Notes under the pieces: generated by a model
Databases searched by the model: none
What the model saw: only the letters and a program-made list of their open reading frames with translations
Told to the model about the DNA's origin: nothing
Position numbers and translations under genes: made by a program
In this document: piece after piece, positions 1 through 6,427 of the stretch
Layout of the letters: each line of letters opens with the position of its first letter
How positions within the stretch are numbered: the first letter of the stretch is position 1
Assembly (NCBI GenBank): GCA_019456145.1
Contig: VRUL01000002.1
Span: forward strand, 186,001-250,000
Reading direction: 5' to 3'
Length of the DNA: 64,000 bases
Source: Planctomycetota bacterium
GTDB lineage: Bacteria > Planctomycetota > Phycisphaerae > Sedimentisphaerales > Anaerobacaceae

Positions 1-2
1 TG

Positions 3-176
3 AATGAAAACGATACTGCGGAGATAATAGAAATGGCGATAATATTGCACCTGTTAATTCAACTAATTTTGTTATTTCTCTTTATCCGTATGAGCTGCGA
101 CCTCCACGTGATCCGTAGAAAATGGGTAGACCAAGTAAGATTTGAGAATGGTAAACTTGAGAAACTAAATAATTAA
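3..176 (+). CDS. Small membrane-anchored protein, 5' end outside the window
   Basis: A frame open from the window edge ends in TAA at 174-176. If it starts at the ATG at 33 it encodes 47 residues with a hydrophobic stretch (IILHLLIQLILLFLFI) followed by a charged tail. The frame stays open upstream, so this may be the C-terminus of a longer protein. It lies 21 bases before the membrane protein at 198 on the same strand, so the two could be co-transcribed. I do not recognise the family. Confidence is low because the piece is short and partial. Confidence 0.35.
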   Translation, partial: NENDTAEIIEMAIILHLLIQLILLFLFIRMSCDLHVIRRKWVDQVRFENGKLEKLNN

Positions 177-197
177 AATTTTTTATCTACTTTTTTC

Positions 198-728
198 TTG
201 CAAATCTTGCTCCTGTCGTGTAGATTCCCAGTAGCGTTATATATATCTCATATAGACATCGATAAAGGTGAACCGAGTGATACGGTCATTAAGATTCTTC
301 GGAAAAGGAAGTTAGAAATAGAAAGTAAAATAAAACATCTGGAAATGATTCAGGGTGTCATAAATCGAATGGCACATGACTCATTCTTATTAAAAGAATG
401 GAGTGTTATATTGGTATCCGCCCTATTTGTCTTAGCAGCTAAAGATTCAAATATTTATTTCATTCTTTTAGCATATTTCCCCGCTCTGGCATTTTGGATT
501 TTAGATGGATACTTCCTATGGCAAGAGAGGCTTTTCCGTAAATTGTACGACAAGGTTCGGAAAATGAATGAAGCTGATATAGATTTTTCGATGGATACTT
601 CAGATTTTGTTGGTGATGTAGAATCTTGGTGTAAGGTCACTTTTTCAAAAACACTCCGTCTTTTCTATGGGGTAATCGTAGGCACAATTTTGATTGTGAT
701 GGTAATAGCAATATTTTCAGTTTGTTGA
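198..728 (+). CDS. Three-segment membrane protein paired with a TIR-like protein
   Basis: The protein has up to 176 residues. Hydrophobic segments lie at about 66-81, 87-106 and 155-175, with a charged helix before the first and a cytosolic stretch between the second and third. The core around residues 48-120 (HLEMIQGVINRM, SFLLKEW, a DGYFLWQERLFRKLYD-type stretch) matches my recollection of an uncharacterised bacterial family that often sits next to DUF1863 TIR-like proteins; that is memory, not a search. The gene ends 12 bases before the TIR-like gene, so the two form a pair. The start is uncertain: 198 is a TTG without a clear ribosome site, and the first in-frame ATG (residue 50) would cut a conserved part. 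By analogy with other TIR modules the membrane protein could be the effector or a sensor anchor; that is inference. Confidence 0.72.
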   Translation: MQILLLSCRFPVALYISHIDIDKGEPSDTVIKILRKRKLEIESKIKHLEMIQGVINRMAHDSFLLKEWSVILVSALFVLAAKDSNIYFILLAYFPALAFWILDGYFLWQERLFRKLYDKVRKMNEADIDFSMDTSDFVGDVESWCKVTFSKTLRLFYGVIVGTILIVMVIAIFSVC

Positions 729-740
729 AAGGAGCTAAAA

Positions 741-1151
741 ATGGCCAGAAGAGTATTTTTCAGTTTTCATTATGCTGATATTATGAATGCTAACATTGTC
801 CGTATGTCGGGGGAGTTCAAGCCAACAGCGGAAACCGGATTTTACGACGCTTCCCTTTGGGAAGATGCAAAAACTAAAGGTGACACCGCTATTCAGAGAT
901 TAATAGATAAAGGTTTTGATAACACCAGCGTAACTTGCTTCCTGCTTGGCGAGCATACTCATTCCCGAAAATGGTGCAAATACGAGCTTAAAAAAAGCAT
1001 AGCTGACGAAAAGGGTATCCTTGGCATACTTCTGCCAAATCAGTCAAAGCACGGCCCGAAATGGATTAGCAATTACGGTAAGGTTCATACATGGGATCAT
1101 GATGAATTTGCTGACTGGATTGAAAAAGCTGCAAAAGATGCAGGTAGGTAA
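741..1151 (+). CDS. TIR-like domain protein (DUF1863/MTH538 type, ThsB-like)
   Basis: A single-domain protein of 136 residues. The N-terminal strand RRVFFSFHY (3-11), the YDASLWEDAKTKGD segment (35-48), the TSVTCFLLGEHT strand (62-73) and the RKWCKYEL helix start (76-83) are the hallmarks of the DUF1863 TIR-like family, to which the Thoeris sensor ThsB belongs. Family members make NAD-derived signals or otherwise act in immune signalling; which activity applies here cannot be read from sequence. A ribosome site (GAAAGGAG) precedes the ATG. No ThsA (SIR2/SLOG) gene follows; the only partner in view is the membrane protein upstream, so this is not a canonical Thoeris operon. A two-gene defence module is the best guess. 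Confidence 0.85.
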   Translation: MARRVFFSFHYADIMNANIVRMSGEFKPTAETGFYDASLWEDAKTKGDTAIQRLIDKGFDNTSVTCFLLGEHTHSRKWCKYELKKSIADEKGILGILLPNQSKHGPKWISNYGKVHTWDHDEFADWIEKAAKDAGR

Positions 1152-1345
1152 ATTTCAGCGAGTTTCTTTTTCCGTAGCAAAAGATTCTATTTGGATTCCA
1201 GTGTTAGGATTTGCAATGCGACAGGAGTATTAAAGATCATCTCTATCTGGATGATGATAAACTCCGTGATAAATCCCGATTTTGAATGATTTGTTCATTT
1301 TATTTTTCCTTAAATTGTCTACACTTCCTATTAGTGTTATACCAC

Positions 1346-1390
1346 CAATGTCACGCAGTTCGTCGTTCTGAGCGAGGCTGCGTGACATTG
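1346..1390. repeat. Perfect 13-bp inverted repeat with 19-base loop
   Basis: CAATGTCACGCAG (1346-1358) is the exact reverse complement of CTGCGTGACATTG (1378-1390). It lies in the gene-free stretch 1152-1538 after the TIR-like gene. No T-run follows, so it is not a classic terminator. The loop contains TTCTGAGCGAGG, similar to the 'TCTGAGCGAAG' repeats common in spacers of such genomes. A leftward open frame across 1230-1523 has no ribosome site and no recognisable content, so I treat the rest of this spacer as non-coding. Confidence 0.6.
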
Positions 1391-1538
1391 CAGATTTTAC
1401 CTGTTTGTAGATATTTGTAGATATTCTGGAATTTCCTCCGTTTTCGTTTGGCACTTCATCGTCCGATAATAATACTTTAATTAGTATTGTATCGTTCTTT
1501 AACAAGTAAATCGGGAAAGTCATTTTGGGAGAAGAAAA

Positions 1539-1826
1539 ATGGCAAAGTCAAAAACCAAAAAGACAGGGACGAAAAGTGATTGCGAAGGAGTGCAGGAACT
1601 GAAAGCTATCGCTGCAAAAATCGCAGAGGTTTCACTTCCTGCCGGAACGCCGGAAGGTATCAAAGGACGGCTGGTGAAAATGTCAGCTCGGCTTATTACT
1701 CAAGCTGATAACATCCAAGCGGCTCTGGTCAGAAGTACAGGGAGCATCGAGAGAGCAGCTAAACGCAAAGCAAGATTGGAAAAGCGTATTGCTGACGCGA
1801 CTGCTCAACTTACCAAGCTTCAATAA
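1539..1826 (+). CDS. Small basic hypothetical protein
   Basis: The product has 95 residues and is Lys/Arg/Ala-rich, with a charged N-terminus (MAKSKTKKTGTKSD) and a C-terminal helix of alternating charged and Ala residues (RAAKRKARLEKRIADATAQL) likely to form a coiled coil. A GGAGAAG site stands just before the ATG. I recognise no family. A nucleic-acid-binding or structural accessory role would fit its composition but is a guess. A strong hairpin follows the stop codon. Confidence 0.6.
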   Translation: MAKSKTKKTGTKSDCEGVQELKAIAAKIAEVSLPAGTPEGIKGRLVKMSARLITQADNIQAALVRSTGSIERAAKRKARLEKRIADATAQLTKLQ

Positions 1827-1880
1827 GAACTTAGAACACCTCCCAGTCGTTGCTCGTGCTGGGAGGACTTGTGAGTTCTT
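1826..1880 (+). promoter_or_regulatory. Two-tier hairpin between the small basic gene and the pilin-like gene
   Basis: CCTCCCAG (1839-1846) pairs with CTGGGAGG (1859-1866). Outside it AAGAACT (near 1826) pairs with AGTTCTT (ending near 1880). No U-tract follows. The structure could end or attenuate transcription, or set the level of the pilin-like gene whose ribosome site lies 45 bases on. Confidence 0.5.
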
Positions 1881-1881
1881 A

Positions 1882-1918
1882 ACAAAGTAAAGCAAAGTAA
1901 AGTAAAGTAAAGTAAAGA
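1882..1918 (+). repeat. AAAGT pentanucleotide tandem repeat
   Basis: About seven tandem copies of a 5-base unit (AAAGT, one reading AAAGC) run directly into the GAGGAGG ribosome site of the gene at 1929. A repeat in this position can expand or contract and so change the spacing between the hairpin and the ribosome site. Confidence 0.6.
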
Positions 1919-1928
1919 GGAGGTTAAA

Positions 1929-2354
1929 ATGAATTCTAAGCAAAAAGGTTTTGCATTGATCTGTGCAATGATTTTTCTTTGCATTTTTGCAACTTTCGCA
2001 GTTTCGATTTGTAGTATGTCGAATACGAATCTACAAATTGCTCAAAATTATTCACAACATTCTGCGGCATTCCGAAGTGCGGAATCTGGCTTGAACATCA
2101 CACGTTATTGGATGGCCGATCCAAACGCAAACAGCTTCGCAGGTATTCCACATAATCTCAATGCTGCTGAGCAAAGATATTTTATTGTAGAAGTTGAAGA
2201 GACAGCAGACCCAAACGTACTCCTTACTACAATCACAGGATTTGCCGGTGAATACCAATACGTTATCGGAGGTGATTTTTACTTAAATGATTCTAACGAT
2301 CCAAACGGCAGTTGGTATTTTAATCAAAACACTTATTGGGAGAATAAGAAATGA
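1929..2354 (+). CDS. PilX-like type IV pilin/pseudopilin-family protein
   Basis: The product has 141 residues. The N-terminus (MNSKQKGFALICAMIF, then a hydrophobic helix to about residue 30, then NTNLQIAQNYSQHSAAFRSAESGLN) has the layout of PilX/GspK-like minor pilin proteins: a short basic leader, 'G-F-A-L-I', one membrane helix, then a helix with 'A..AAEAGL'-type residues. Such proteins prime or modulate type IV pili or type II secretion. A strong GAGGAGG site precedes the ATG. The stop overlaps the following lipoprotein start by four bases (ATGA). No other pilus gene is in the window, so it would have to work with machinery encoded elsewhere. Confidence 0.65.
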   Translation: MNSKQKGFALICAMIFLCIFATFAVSICSMSNTNLQIAQNYSQHSAAFRSAESGLNITRYWMADPNANSFAGIPHNLNAAEQRYFIVEVEETADPNVLLTTITGFAGEYQYVIGGDFYLNDSNDPNGSWYFNQNTYWENKK

Positions 2355-2536
2355 AAAAATCAACTACAAAATTTATCATCGGTATAGTGATAATCTTCAT
2401 TGCAGGTTGTACTACTGAACAAAAATTTAAGAGCGTAGTAATAACAGAAAAAGGAGAAGTAGAAATTAAGACGGAAGAAAGGGGTGAATTTCCGTGGCCT
2501 CATTATTCTTATCCTTTTAATAACTGCAATTACTAA
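2351..2536 (+). CDS. Tiny lipoprotein
   Basis: The product has 61 residues. A basic N-terminus (MKKSTTKF), a hydrophobic stretch and the lipobox IAGC at about 17-20 indicate export and lipidation. The mature part is only about 40 residues, charged in the middle (EKGEVEIKTEERGEF) and ending in an aromatic, Pro-rich tail. The start overlaps the stop of the pilin-like gene, implying coupled translation and perhaps a joint role at the envelope. No family recognised. Confidence 0.6.
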   Translation: MKKSTTKFIIGIVIIFIAGCTTEQKFKSVVITEKGEVEIKTEERGEFPWPHYSYPFNNCNY

Positions 2537-2578
2537 AGAAAATAATTTGTCTCTCTTTCTAAGGTTCTGCAAAACTGG

Positions 2579-2690
2579 ACAAGGATGTTCGGAGCCGTCA
2601 GTTTGTGCTGGCGGCTTTTTTATTGAAAACTTCCCAAGAACAAGGATGTTCGAAGCTGCCGAGACTCGTGGTTTCGGCGGCTTTTTTATG
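2579..2690 (+). terminator. Two tandem related hairpin terminators
   Basis: Two units of similar sequence follow the lipoprotein. The first (about 2579-2624) has AAGGATGTTCG then GCCGTCAG...CTGGCGGC and a T6 run. The second (about 2639-2690) has AAGGATGTTCG then GCTGCCGA...TCGGCGGC and a T6 run. Each is a rho-independent terminator for rightward transcripts; the shared leader suggests unit duplication rather than two independent terminators. Confidence 0.7.
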
Positions 2691-2712
2691 AGCTACTTTT
2701 TGCTTAGTGCCA

Positions 2713-2775
2713 TAGTACCGAGGCAGGGTCGTTCGGCCAGTACAGAGCATCCTAAGCGACTTTTTATAGCTGTTT
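2713..2775 (+). repeat. Non-coding element, copy A
   Basis: TACCGAGGC.G.GTCGTT..GCC (2715-2737) followed by GCGACTTTTTATAGCTG (about 2754-2772) is closely matched at 6634-6690 on the same strand (about 19 of the first 23 bases). The element ends in a short T-run. It resembles the two terminator units just upstream in layout and may be a diverged member of the same family. Confidence 0.5.
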
Positions 2776-2811
2776 TAGGCTGATATAGCTGGTTATACAA
2801 GCTGAGGTACT

Positions 2812-2839
2812 TTCGCACTGCTAACGTTAGCAGTGCGAA
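2812..2839. repeat. 28-bp perfect palindrome with no loop
   Basis: The 14 bases at 2812-2825 are the exact reverse complement of 2826-2839; the centre is CTAACGTTAG. It stands five bases beyond the stop of the leftward gene at 2845 and at the meeting point of two convergent gene groups. A loop-free palindrome suits a dimeric protein site better than a terminator. The core CTAACGTTAGCAG recurs at 6616-6628. Confidence 0.75.
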
Positions 2840-2844
2840 GCTTA

Positions 2845-3057
2845 TTAAGGAGGAGTTGATTCTGGTAAAATTAAATCCTCTGGCATCTCAGGTATATTTT
2901 CTGTAGCTTCTTTTACAGCTTTTTCTTCTTCGTGAAGTTTTACCGTATCTCTAACAACATCGATTATTTTACCTTTGAATTCTTCAACTGTTTCAACTTT
3001 GAAAGCAGCACTTATTCTGTCGATATATTTATTTGGAATTGTAAATGTAACTATCAT
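2845..3057 (-). CDS. Small phage-type hypothetical protein
   Basis: The product has 70 residues: an N-terminal strand (MIVTFTIPNKYIDRI), an amphipathic helix, then an acidic, Pro-rich tail. Short proteins of this layout occur among late genes of phages, but I cannot name a function. GAGGTG four bases before the ATG is a good ribosome site. It is the last gene of the leftward cluster and has a hairpin directly ahead of its ribosome site. Confidence 0.6.
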   Translation of the reverse strand: MIVTFTIPNKYIDRISAAFKVETVEEFKGKIIDVVRDTVKLHEEEKAVKEATENIPEMPEDLILPESTPP

Positions 3058-3085
3058 ATTTCACCTCACATAAAATAGAATAGAA

Positions 3086-3190
3086 AGGCCATCCGACTCC
3101 CCAACCAGATGGCCTCAGGAATAAATGGAAGATTGATTGCAGATACTAAATATAATTGCAGCCGCCGAGAAAATGACAAAACTCAGCGGC
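3086..3190 (-). promoter_or_regulatory. Two hairpins in the leader of the 70-residue gene
   Basis: AGGCCATC (3086-3093) pairs with GATGGCCT (3108-3115). Further up, GCCGCCGAG (3161-3169) pairs with CTCAGCGGC (3182-3190) with one G.T. A third, longer pairing joins AACCTGCTC near 3220 with GAGCAGGT near 3283 across a short AAGACAGAG tandem repeat. The spacer 3058-3337 holds these structures and no convincing gene. Confidence 0.5.
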
Positions 3191-3337
3191 TATACTCTGA
3201 AAGGTAATAATATAATAACAACCTGCTCCGTCTCCAACCGTTGGAAGAAGACAGAGAAGACAGAGAAGACAGAGCAGGTAACACTATTTAGCCGTTGGTT
3301 ATCACAACGACTATTAAAGGAGAACCTTTATGCAGCA

Positions 3338-3910
3338 TTATTTGTCTGTGTCGACTTGAATTTTTCCTGAAGCAATATCATCAACGTTGCATCGAGTTGC
3401 GGACATCGCTGAGCTAATTGCTTTCGAATTTGTTCGTGCTCGCTTTGGTGGTAAAATAACCATCGTGCCGTTTGCAATTCCGTCAATCTGCTCTGGTGAT
3501 AACGATTGCAAGGAATCAGAATGTGGGATACCTGTAACTCCGTCCGGCAAACCTTCAAACACAAAATCTTCCACAAAATCTGCAATTGTCCAAGGCCGGT
3601 CATCATCCTCATCGTGTCTTAGTATCTTACCTTGAGTGACCAGTGCGATGTTATAGACACCGTCCTTATCCGACTTTGTTATCTCGAGTGCGGATTTTAA
3701 CGCTGGTAAGATAGCGTCCAGCTTCTCATCTTCTACGATTCCCCTCGCTTCCAATGCCTCTACAATTTGTACTTGCACACTTGGAATCACGTTCATTGTT
3801 TCGATTCTTTTAGTAAGTTCCATTCTAACAGCCTCCCAATAAATTTTCAAGTTTGAGAAGAGATCACGTCTCGTCTCTTTGTTTTTTAGTATTTGATTTA
3901 ATCTACTCAT
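3338..3910 (-). CDS. Hypothetical protein of the leftward cluster
   Basis: The product is 190 residues from the ATG at 3910 (a TTG two codons earlier is the alternative). The first 90 residues are helical and charged (SRLNQILKNKETRRDLFSNL), the middle has an acidic DEDDDRPWTIADFVEDFVFEGLPDG stretch, and the tail is basic. No family recognised. By position between a head-closure-like gene and a small late-type gene it could be a virion or packaging accessory, which is inference only. An overlapping open frame at 3328-3612 is a shadow of this gene. Confidence 0.6.
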   Translation of the reverse strand: MSRLNQILKNKETRRDLFSNLKIYWEAVRMELTKRIETMNVIPSVQVQIVEALEARGIVEDEKLDAILPALKSALEITKSDKDGVYNIALVTQGKILRHDEDDDRPWTIADFVEDFVFEGLPDGVTGIPHSDSLQSLSPEQIDGIANGTMVILPPKRARTNSKAISSAMSATRCNVDDIASGKIQVDTDK

Positions 3911-3934
3911 CGCCAATTCGTTTAGAGTTTTATT

Positions 3935-4105
3935 TTACTTTGCAAGTTCTTCCAAAGAAGCTTTGCATTCGATGATATGCGTTCCGGCAGGTGTAGAATG
4001 TCGCATCGTAATACCGTCTCGCACTTTCGTAACCTTAGAACGTGGGAACGAATTCAAAAAAGGTTCATACGGCTTTCGTTTAGGTTTTGGTCTATAGTAT
4101 CGCAT
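3935..4105 (-). CDS. Small basic hypothetical protein
   Basis: A 56-residue frame: MRYYRPKPKRKPYEPF, then a strand-rich part (VTKVRDGITMRHSTPAGTHIIEC) and a short C-terminal helix ASLEELAK. It fills the space between two clear genes of the same strand and keeps their low-GC codon use, which argues that it is real. No strong ribosome site is visible. Function unknown. Confidence 0.5.
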   Translation of the reverse strand: MRYYRPKPKRKPYEPFLNSFPRSKVTKVRDGITMRHSTPAGTHIIECKASLEELAK

Positions 4106-4146
4106 ATTTTATTTACGAGTTACTCTTTTAAACCTCTAAAATCTTT

Positions 4147-4509
4147 TTAATCTCCAGATTCAATTTGCATCAAATAGAATAAAACTCCACCTTTATTAGA
4201 TAATGGCGTTCTACTTGTCATCGTCCATTCTTTTCCGTCTATAATTAAAACCAATCCGGGTAGAACAAAGAAAGCTAAATCCTTATTTGCAATACCTGTC
4301 CATCCCTTTCCTGAAGTTATAAGCTCTGCTTTCTTGAATCCTTCAATGGTTTTATACGGCGGGATTATCTTTACATCATAATCAACTGCATTTCCCTGTA
4401 TCGTTTTATTCGTAGTAGGATCAAAAACTGCATCGGGGTAGACTCTTACTATCGCATCTATTCCTTTTCTCTCTAAAAGAGCAGCTAATTTTTCCGCAGA
4501 TAAAGCCAT
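4147..4509 (-). CDS. Head-closure/head-tail-connector-like protein
   Basis: The product has 120 residues. The second half (GWTGIANKDLAFFVLPGLVLIIDGKEWTM...PLSNKGGVLFYLMQIE) follows the pattern of small phage head-closure proteins, where a 'P-G-D/L..IDG..W.V' strand pair precedes 'PL....vlY.lQ'. In phages this protein seals the portal vertex and joins the tail. The match is to a remembered pattern and is weak in the N-terminal half. It lies six bases after the sigma-factor gene. If correct it is the clearest structural phage gene here, although no portal or capsid gene is in view. Confidence 0.5.
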   Translation of the reverse strand: MALSAEKLAALLERKGIDAIVRVYPDAVFDPTTNKTIQGNAVDYDVKIIPPYKTIEGFKKAELITSGKGWTGIANKDLAFFVLPGLVLIIDGKEWTMTSRTPLSNKGGVLFYLMQIESGD

Positions 4510-4515
4510 CTTATT

Positions 4516-5226
4516 CTAAGCCTCTACAAGATGAAGTTCTTTTAGCCGTCGATTGGTAGATAGTTCTTGAAGACCTTGCTGCAAACTCTCTTTTATTTCG
4601 TGCTGCGTACAAGGAAGCAAGATTTTATGTATCTCTCTCATTATACATTTGTCCAAACCTGCGAGACCAAAGTAAAGCAGAATCACTTTTCTTGGAAGCT
4701 CAGGGAGAGAATTAACTTCTTGCATAATAGCTGAATTAAAGTATTCGACATCAAGTGAGCCAGATTCTTCAGGAAGCGGATCATCTTTGTTGATATAAAT
4801 TTCTTCACGAGATTTATAATCTTTTCCGCAGCGAGCGGCAGCATCTACAAAACTGTTTGTTTCTCTTAGGTGGTCTCGCAACAACTTTTTTCTGTCCTCT
4901 ACACCTAATAAAGCTGCAAGTTGTTCGTTATGTAGATGCGAGCCGGTTTTTTGGTAGTAAGCGTTCTTAATTCTACGGAGACCAGTTCGTATATCGTGCT
5001 TTCGTGGATTTCCAAAAATACTATTCCAAATTTTTCGGTACGCAAACTTAAAGAAAGCAGTCGGCGTTTTAACTTCATCATAATCTTTAATCGCTTCAGC
5101 CAATCCGACTAATCCTTTTGAGAAAGCCTCCTCTTTATTGATTCCATAGCTGCCAAGACGTCCTTCGTTGCATTTAATGACATAATGTATTAAACCAAGA
5201 TGGCGTTTAACTTCTTTGTTTGTCAT
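4516..5226 (-). CDS. Sigma-70-family RNA polymerase sigma factor encoded by the element
   Basis: The product has 236 residues. Region 2 spans about 8-75: the helix HLGLIHYVIKCNEG, the L..G..GL.EAIKDYD core and the FFKFAYRKIWNSI helix that contacts the -10 element. Region 4 spans about 174-222 (LPELPRKVILLYFGLAG then a helix-turn-helix), where promoter -35 contact would occur. Between them is a region-3-like helix set and an acidic linker. It overlaps the upstream coiled-coil gene by four bases, so translation is coupled. A dedicated sigma factor probably directs host polymerase to the element's own promoters; its targets cannot be deduced here. Confidence 0.8.
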   Translation of the reverse strand: MTNKEVKRHLGLIHYVIKCNEGRLGSYGINKEEAFSKGLVGLAEAIKDYDEVKTPTAFFKFAYRKIWNSIFGNPRKHDIRTGLRRIKNAYYQKTGSHLHNEQLAALLGVEDRKKLLRDHLRETNSFVDAAARCGKDYKSREEIYINKDDPLPEESGSLDVEYFNSAIMQEVNSLPELPRKVILLYFGLAGLDKCIMREIHKILLPCTQHEIKESLQQGLQELSTNRRLKELHLVEA

Positions 5227-5678
5227 TCTGATTCTGTCGGCTCCGCATTTTTTATCAAGTCTTCGATATTGAAAGTTGCATCCAAAGTTGCGTCATAAAG
5301 TTCTTGCTCAAGTTGTATAATCTTTTCTCGTAAATCGTGTGCTCTCGTGATTCTTTTATTGACTGGCTCAGTTGCTTTCAGCTCTGCGAGCTTCTTTTGT
5401 ACTTTAATTATATTTTGTTGAAGAGCAGGTATCTTGCCGTTTTGAGCTGCGTTATATCTGGCGATGAGGTCTTGACGTTGCTGTTTTATCTTCTCGGCTG
5501 CTTCATCAATTAGTTTTAAGTAAGACGCAAAATTATTTACTGCCTCCGGGTTTACTAAATCTTGAGCGGAGTGGATCATGCATTCACAGATTTTTATCGT
5601 TTGACGTAAATCCTTTATTTTTGCAACTCTTTCGGTGTCTTTTGGAAACCCGTCTTTAGATGGTCTACCTTTAAGCAT
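5223..5678 (-). CDS. Coiled-coil hypothetical protein
   Basis: The product has 151 residues, beginning MLKGRPSKDGFPKDTERVAK, followed by long charged helices (30-150) with heptad-like Leu/Ile spacing. The 'GRPSKDG' opening is similar to that of many small terminase or HTH proteins, but I see no clear HTH. It overlaps the sigma-factor start by four bases, suggesting that the two are made together and perhaps interact, for example as an anti-sigma or cofactor; that is speculation. GGGAGA precedes the ATG. Confidence 0.6.
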   Translation of the reverse strand: MLKGRPSKDGFPKDTERVAKIKDLRQTIKICECMIHSAQDLVNPEAVNNFASYLKLIDEAAEKIKQQRQDLIARYNAAQNGKIPALQQNIIKVQKKLAELKATEPVNKRITRAHDLREKIIQLEQELYDATLDATFNIEDLIKNAEPTESE

Positions 5679-5700
5679 TCGTTTTCTCCCACTCTAAGAT

Positions 5701-5859
5701 TTACGAAGATCCTTTTCTAAGATTGCTACTCATCTTATTAGAGATTAATTTTGCTTGTAGCTCTGCTTTCTCTTTCGCTGACCTTCTTTTTGGTGTCTTT
5801 GGCTTGCATGAATTGGTAAGTTGGTCTTTATTAGATAACCAGATAGTTGTTCTACTCAT
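5701..5859 (-). CDS. Small basic hypothetical protein
   Basis: A 52-residue frame (MSRTTIWLSNKDQLTN, then KPKTPKRRSAKEKAELQAKL, ending RKGSS) in the 257-base space between two same-strand genes. It is strongly basic, with a predicted helix in the middle. No convincing ribosome site is seen, so it is offered tentatively. A rightward open frame over the same bases (5723-5962) is low complexity and is rejected. Confidence 0.4.
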   Translation of the reverse strand: MSRTTIWLSNKDQLTNSCKPKTPKRRSAKEKAELQAKLISNKMSSNLRKGSS

Positions 5860-5935
5860 AATGTTTTTAGTGTCTTTCTACAGATTAAACTTTCCCAGCT
5901 TCAACGTACCTACTTTACGCAGCTTCTTGTTCTTC

Positions 5936-6427
5936 TTATTCTGTTTTTTGTTGCTGCGTTGAAGTTTCCGCTTTCGGGATATTTTGCTTGTCGATTTCAT
6001 TTGTGTTATCCTCTTGTCCTGGTAGAACGCCGCAAACACTTTCATCCATCGCTTTCATTGCTTCACAGAGGCGTTTTGCGTAGTCCGCTGGAGCTTCTGT
6101 GTTTGCAATTTGATCAAGGCTAAGAAGAAGAGAAAGCTCGTGGATTACTTTTAGACGATACTTTGTTGGTGTCTTATCGTTGCGAAGAAGCCGCTCCAAT
6201 TCTTCAATCAGATAACCCTTATATTCTTGGGCATCTATTTTATAGTTTTCCCTGATTTGCTTCCTTGCTGCGGTGATAACCTTCTCACAGGCTTGATGCG
6301 ATAAGTCAGGGAGTATCTTTCGTAGTTCTTCTTTTATCTGCCCTTTTTTGTATCTACGTCCTAAGAGCTCACAAACACGATCCACGACATCAGGACAGTT
6401 TTCTAATGGCGTATTGTCTTTTGACAT
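5936..6427 (-). CDS. Terminase-small-subunit-like / HTH DNA-binding protein
   Basis: The product has 163 residues. Residues 10-60 resemble a helix-turn-helix (CELLGRRYKKGQIKEELRKILPDLSHQACEKVITAARKQI), followed by helical EYKGYLIEELERLLRNDKTPTKYRLKVIHELSLLLSL and a disordered Gln/Thr-rich tail. This order, HTH then a helical oligomerisation part, is that of small terminase subunits and of some phage regulators. No large terminase gene is next to it, so a regulator is equally possible. It is the first gene after a 600-base non-coding stretch and so may head a transcript leading to the sigma factor. Confidence 0.5.
   Translation of the reverse strand: MSKDNTPLENCPDVVDRVCELLGRRYKKGQIKEELRKILPDLSHQACEKVITAARKQIRENYKIDAQEYKGYLIEELERLLRNDKTPTKYRLKVIHELSLLLSLDQIANTEAPADYAKRLCEAMKAMDESVCGVLPGQEDNTNEIDKQNIPKAETSTQQQKTE

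Noticed and set aside
741-1151. Canonical Thoeris system
   Set aside because: The TIR-like protein fits ThsB, but there is no ThsA-like SIR2/SLOG or macro-domain gene on either side.
1230-1523. 97-codon leftward open frame after the TIR-like gene
   Set aside because: The upstream sequence is pyrimidine-rich without a ribosome site, the frame spans the inverted repeat at 1346-1390, and the product has no recognisable content.
2484-2783. 99-codon rightward frame over the terminator array
   Set aside because: It consists of the repeated hairpin units; its apparent repeats (F-F-I, G-G-F-F) are translations of the T-runs.
2713-2839. Integron attC sites
   Set aside because: GCTAAC/GTTAGC looks like attC core boxes at first, but the order and spacing of the boxes do not fit, there is no cassette array, and no integron integrase is present.
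3137-3370. 77-codon rightward frame
   Set aside because: It runs through hairpins and an AAGACAGAG tandem repeat and is antisense to the end of a better-supported gene.
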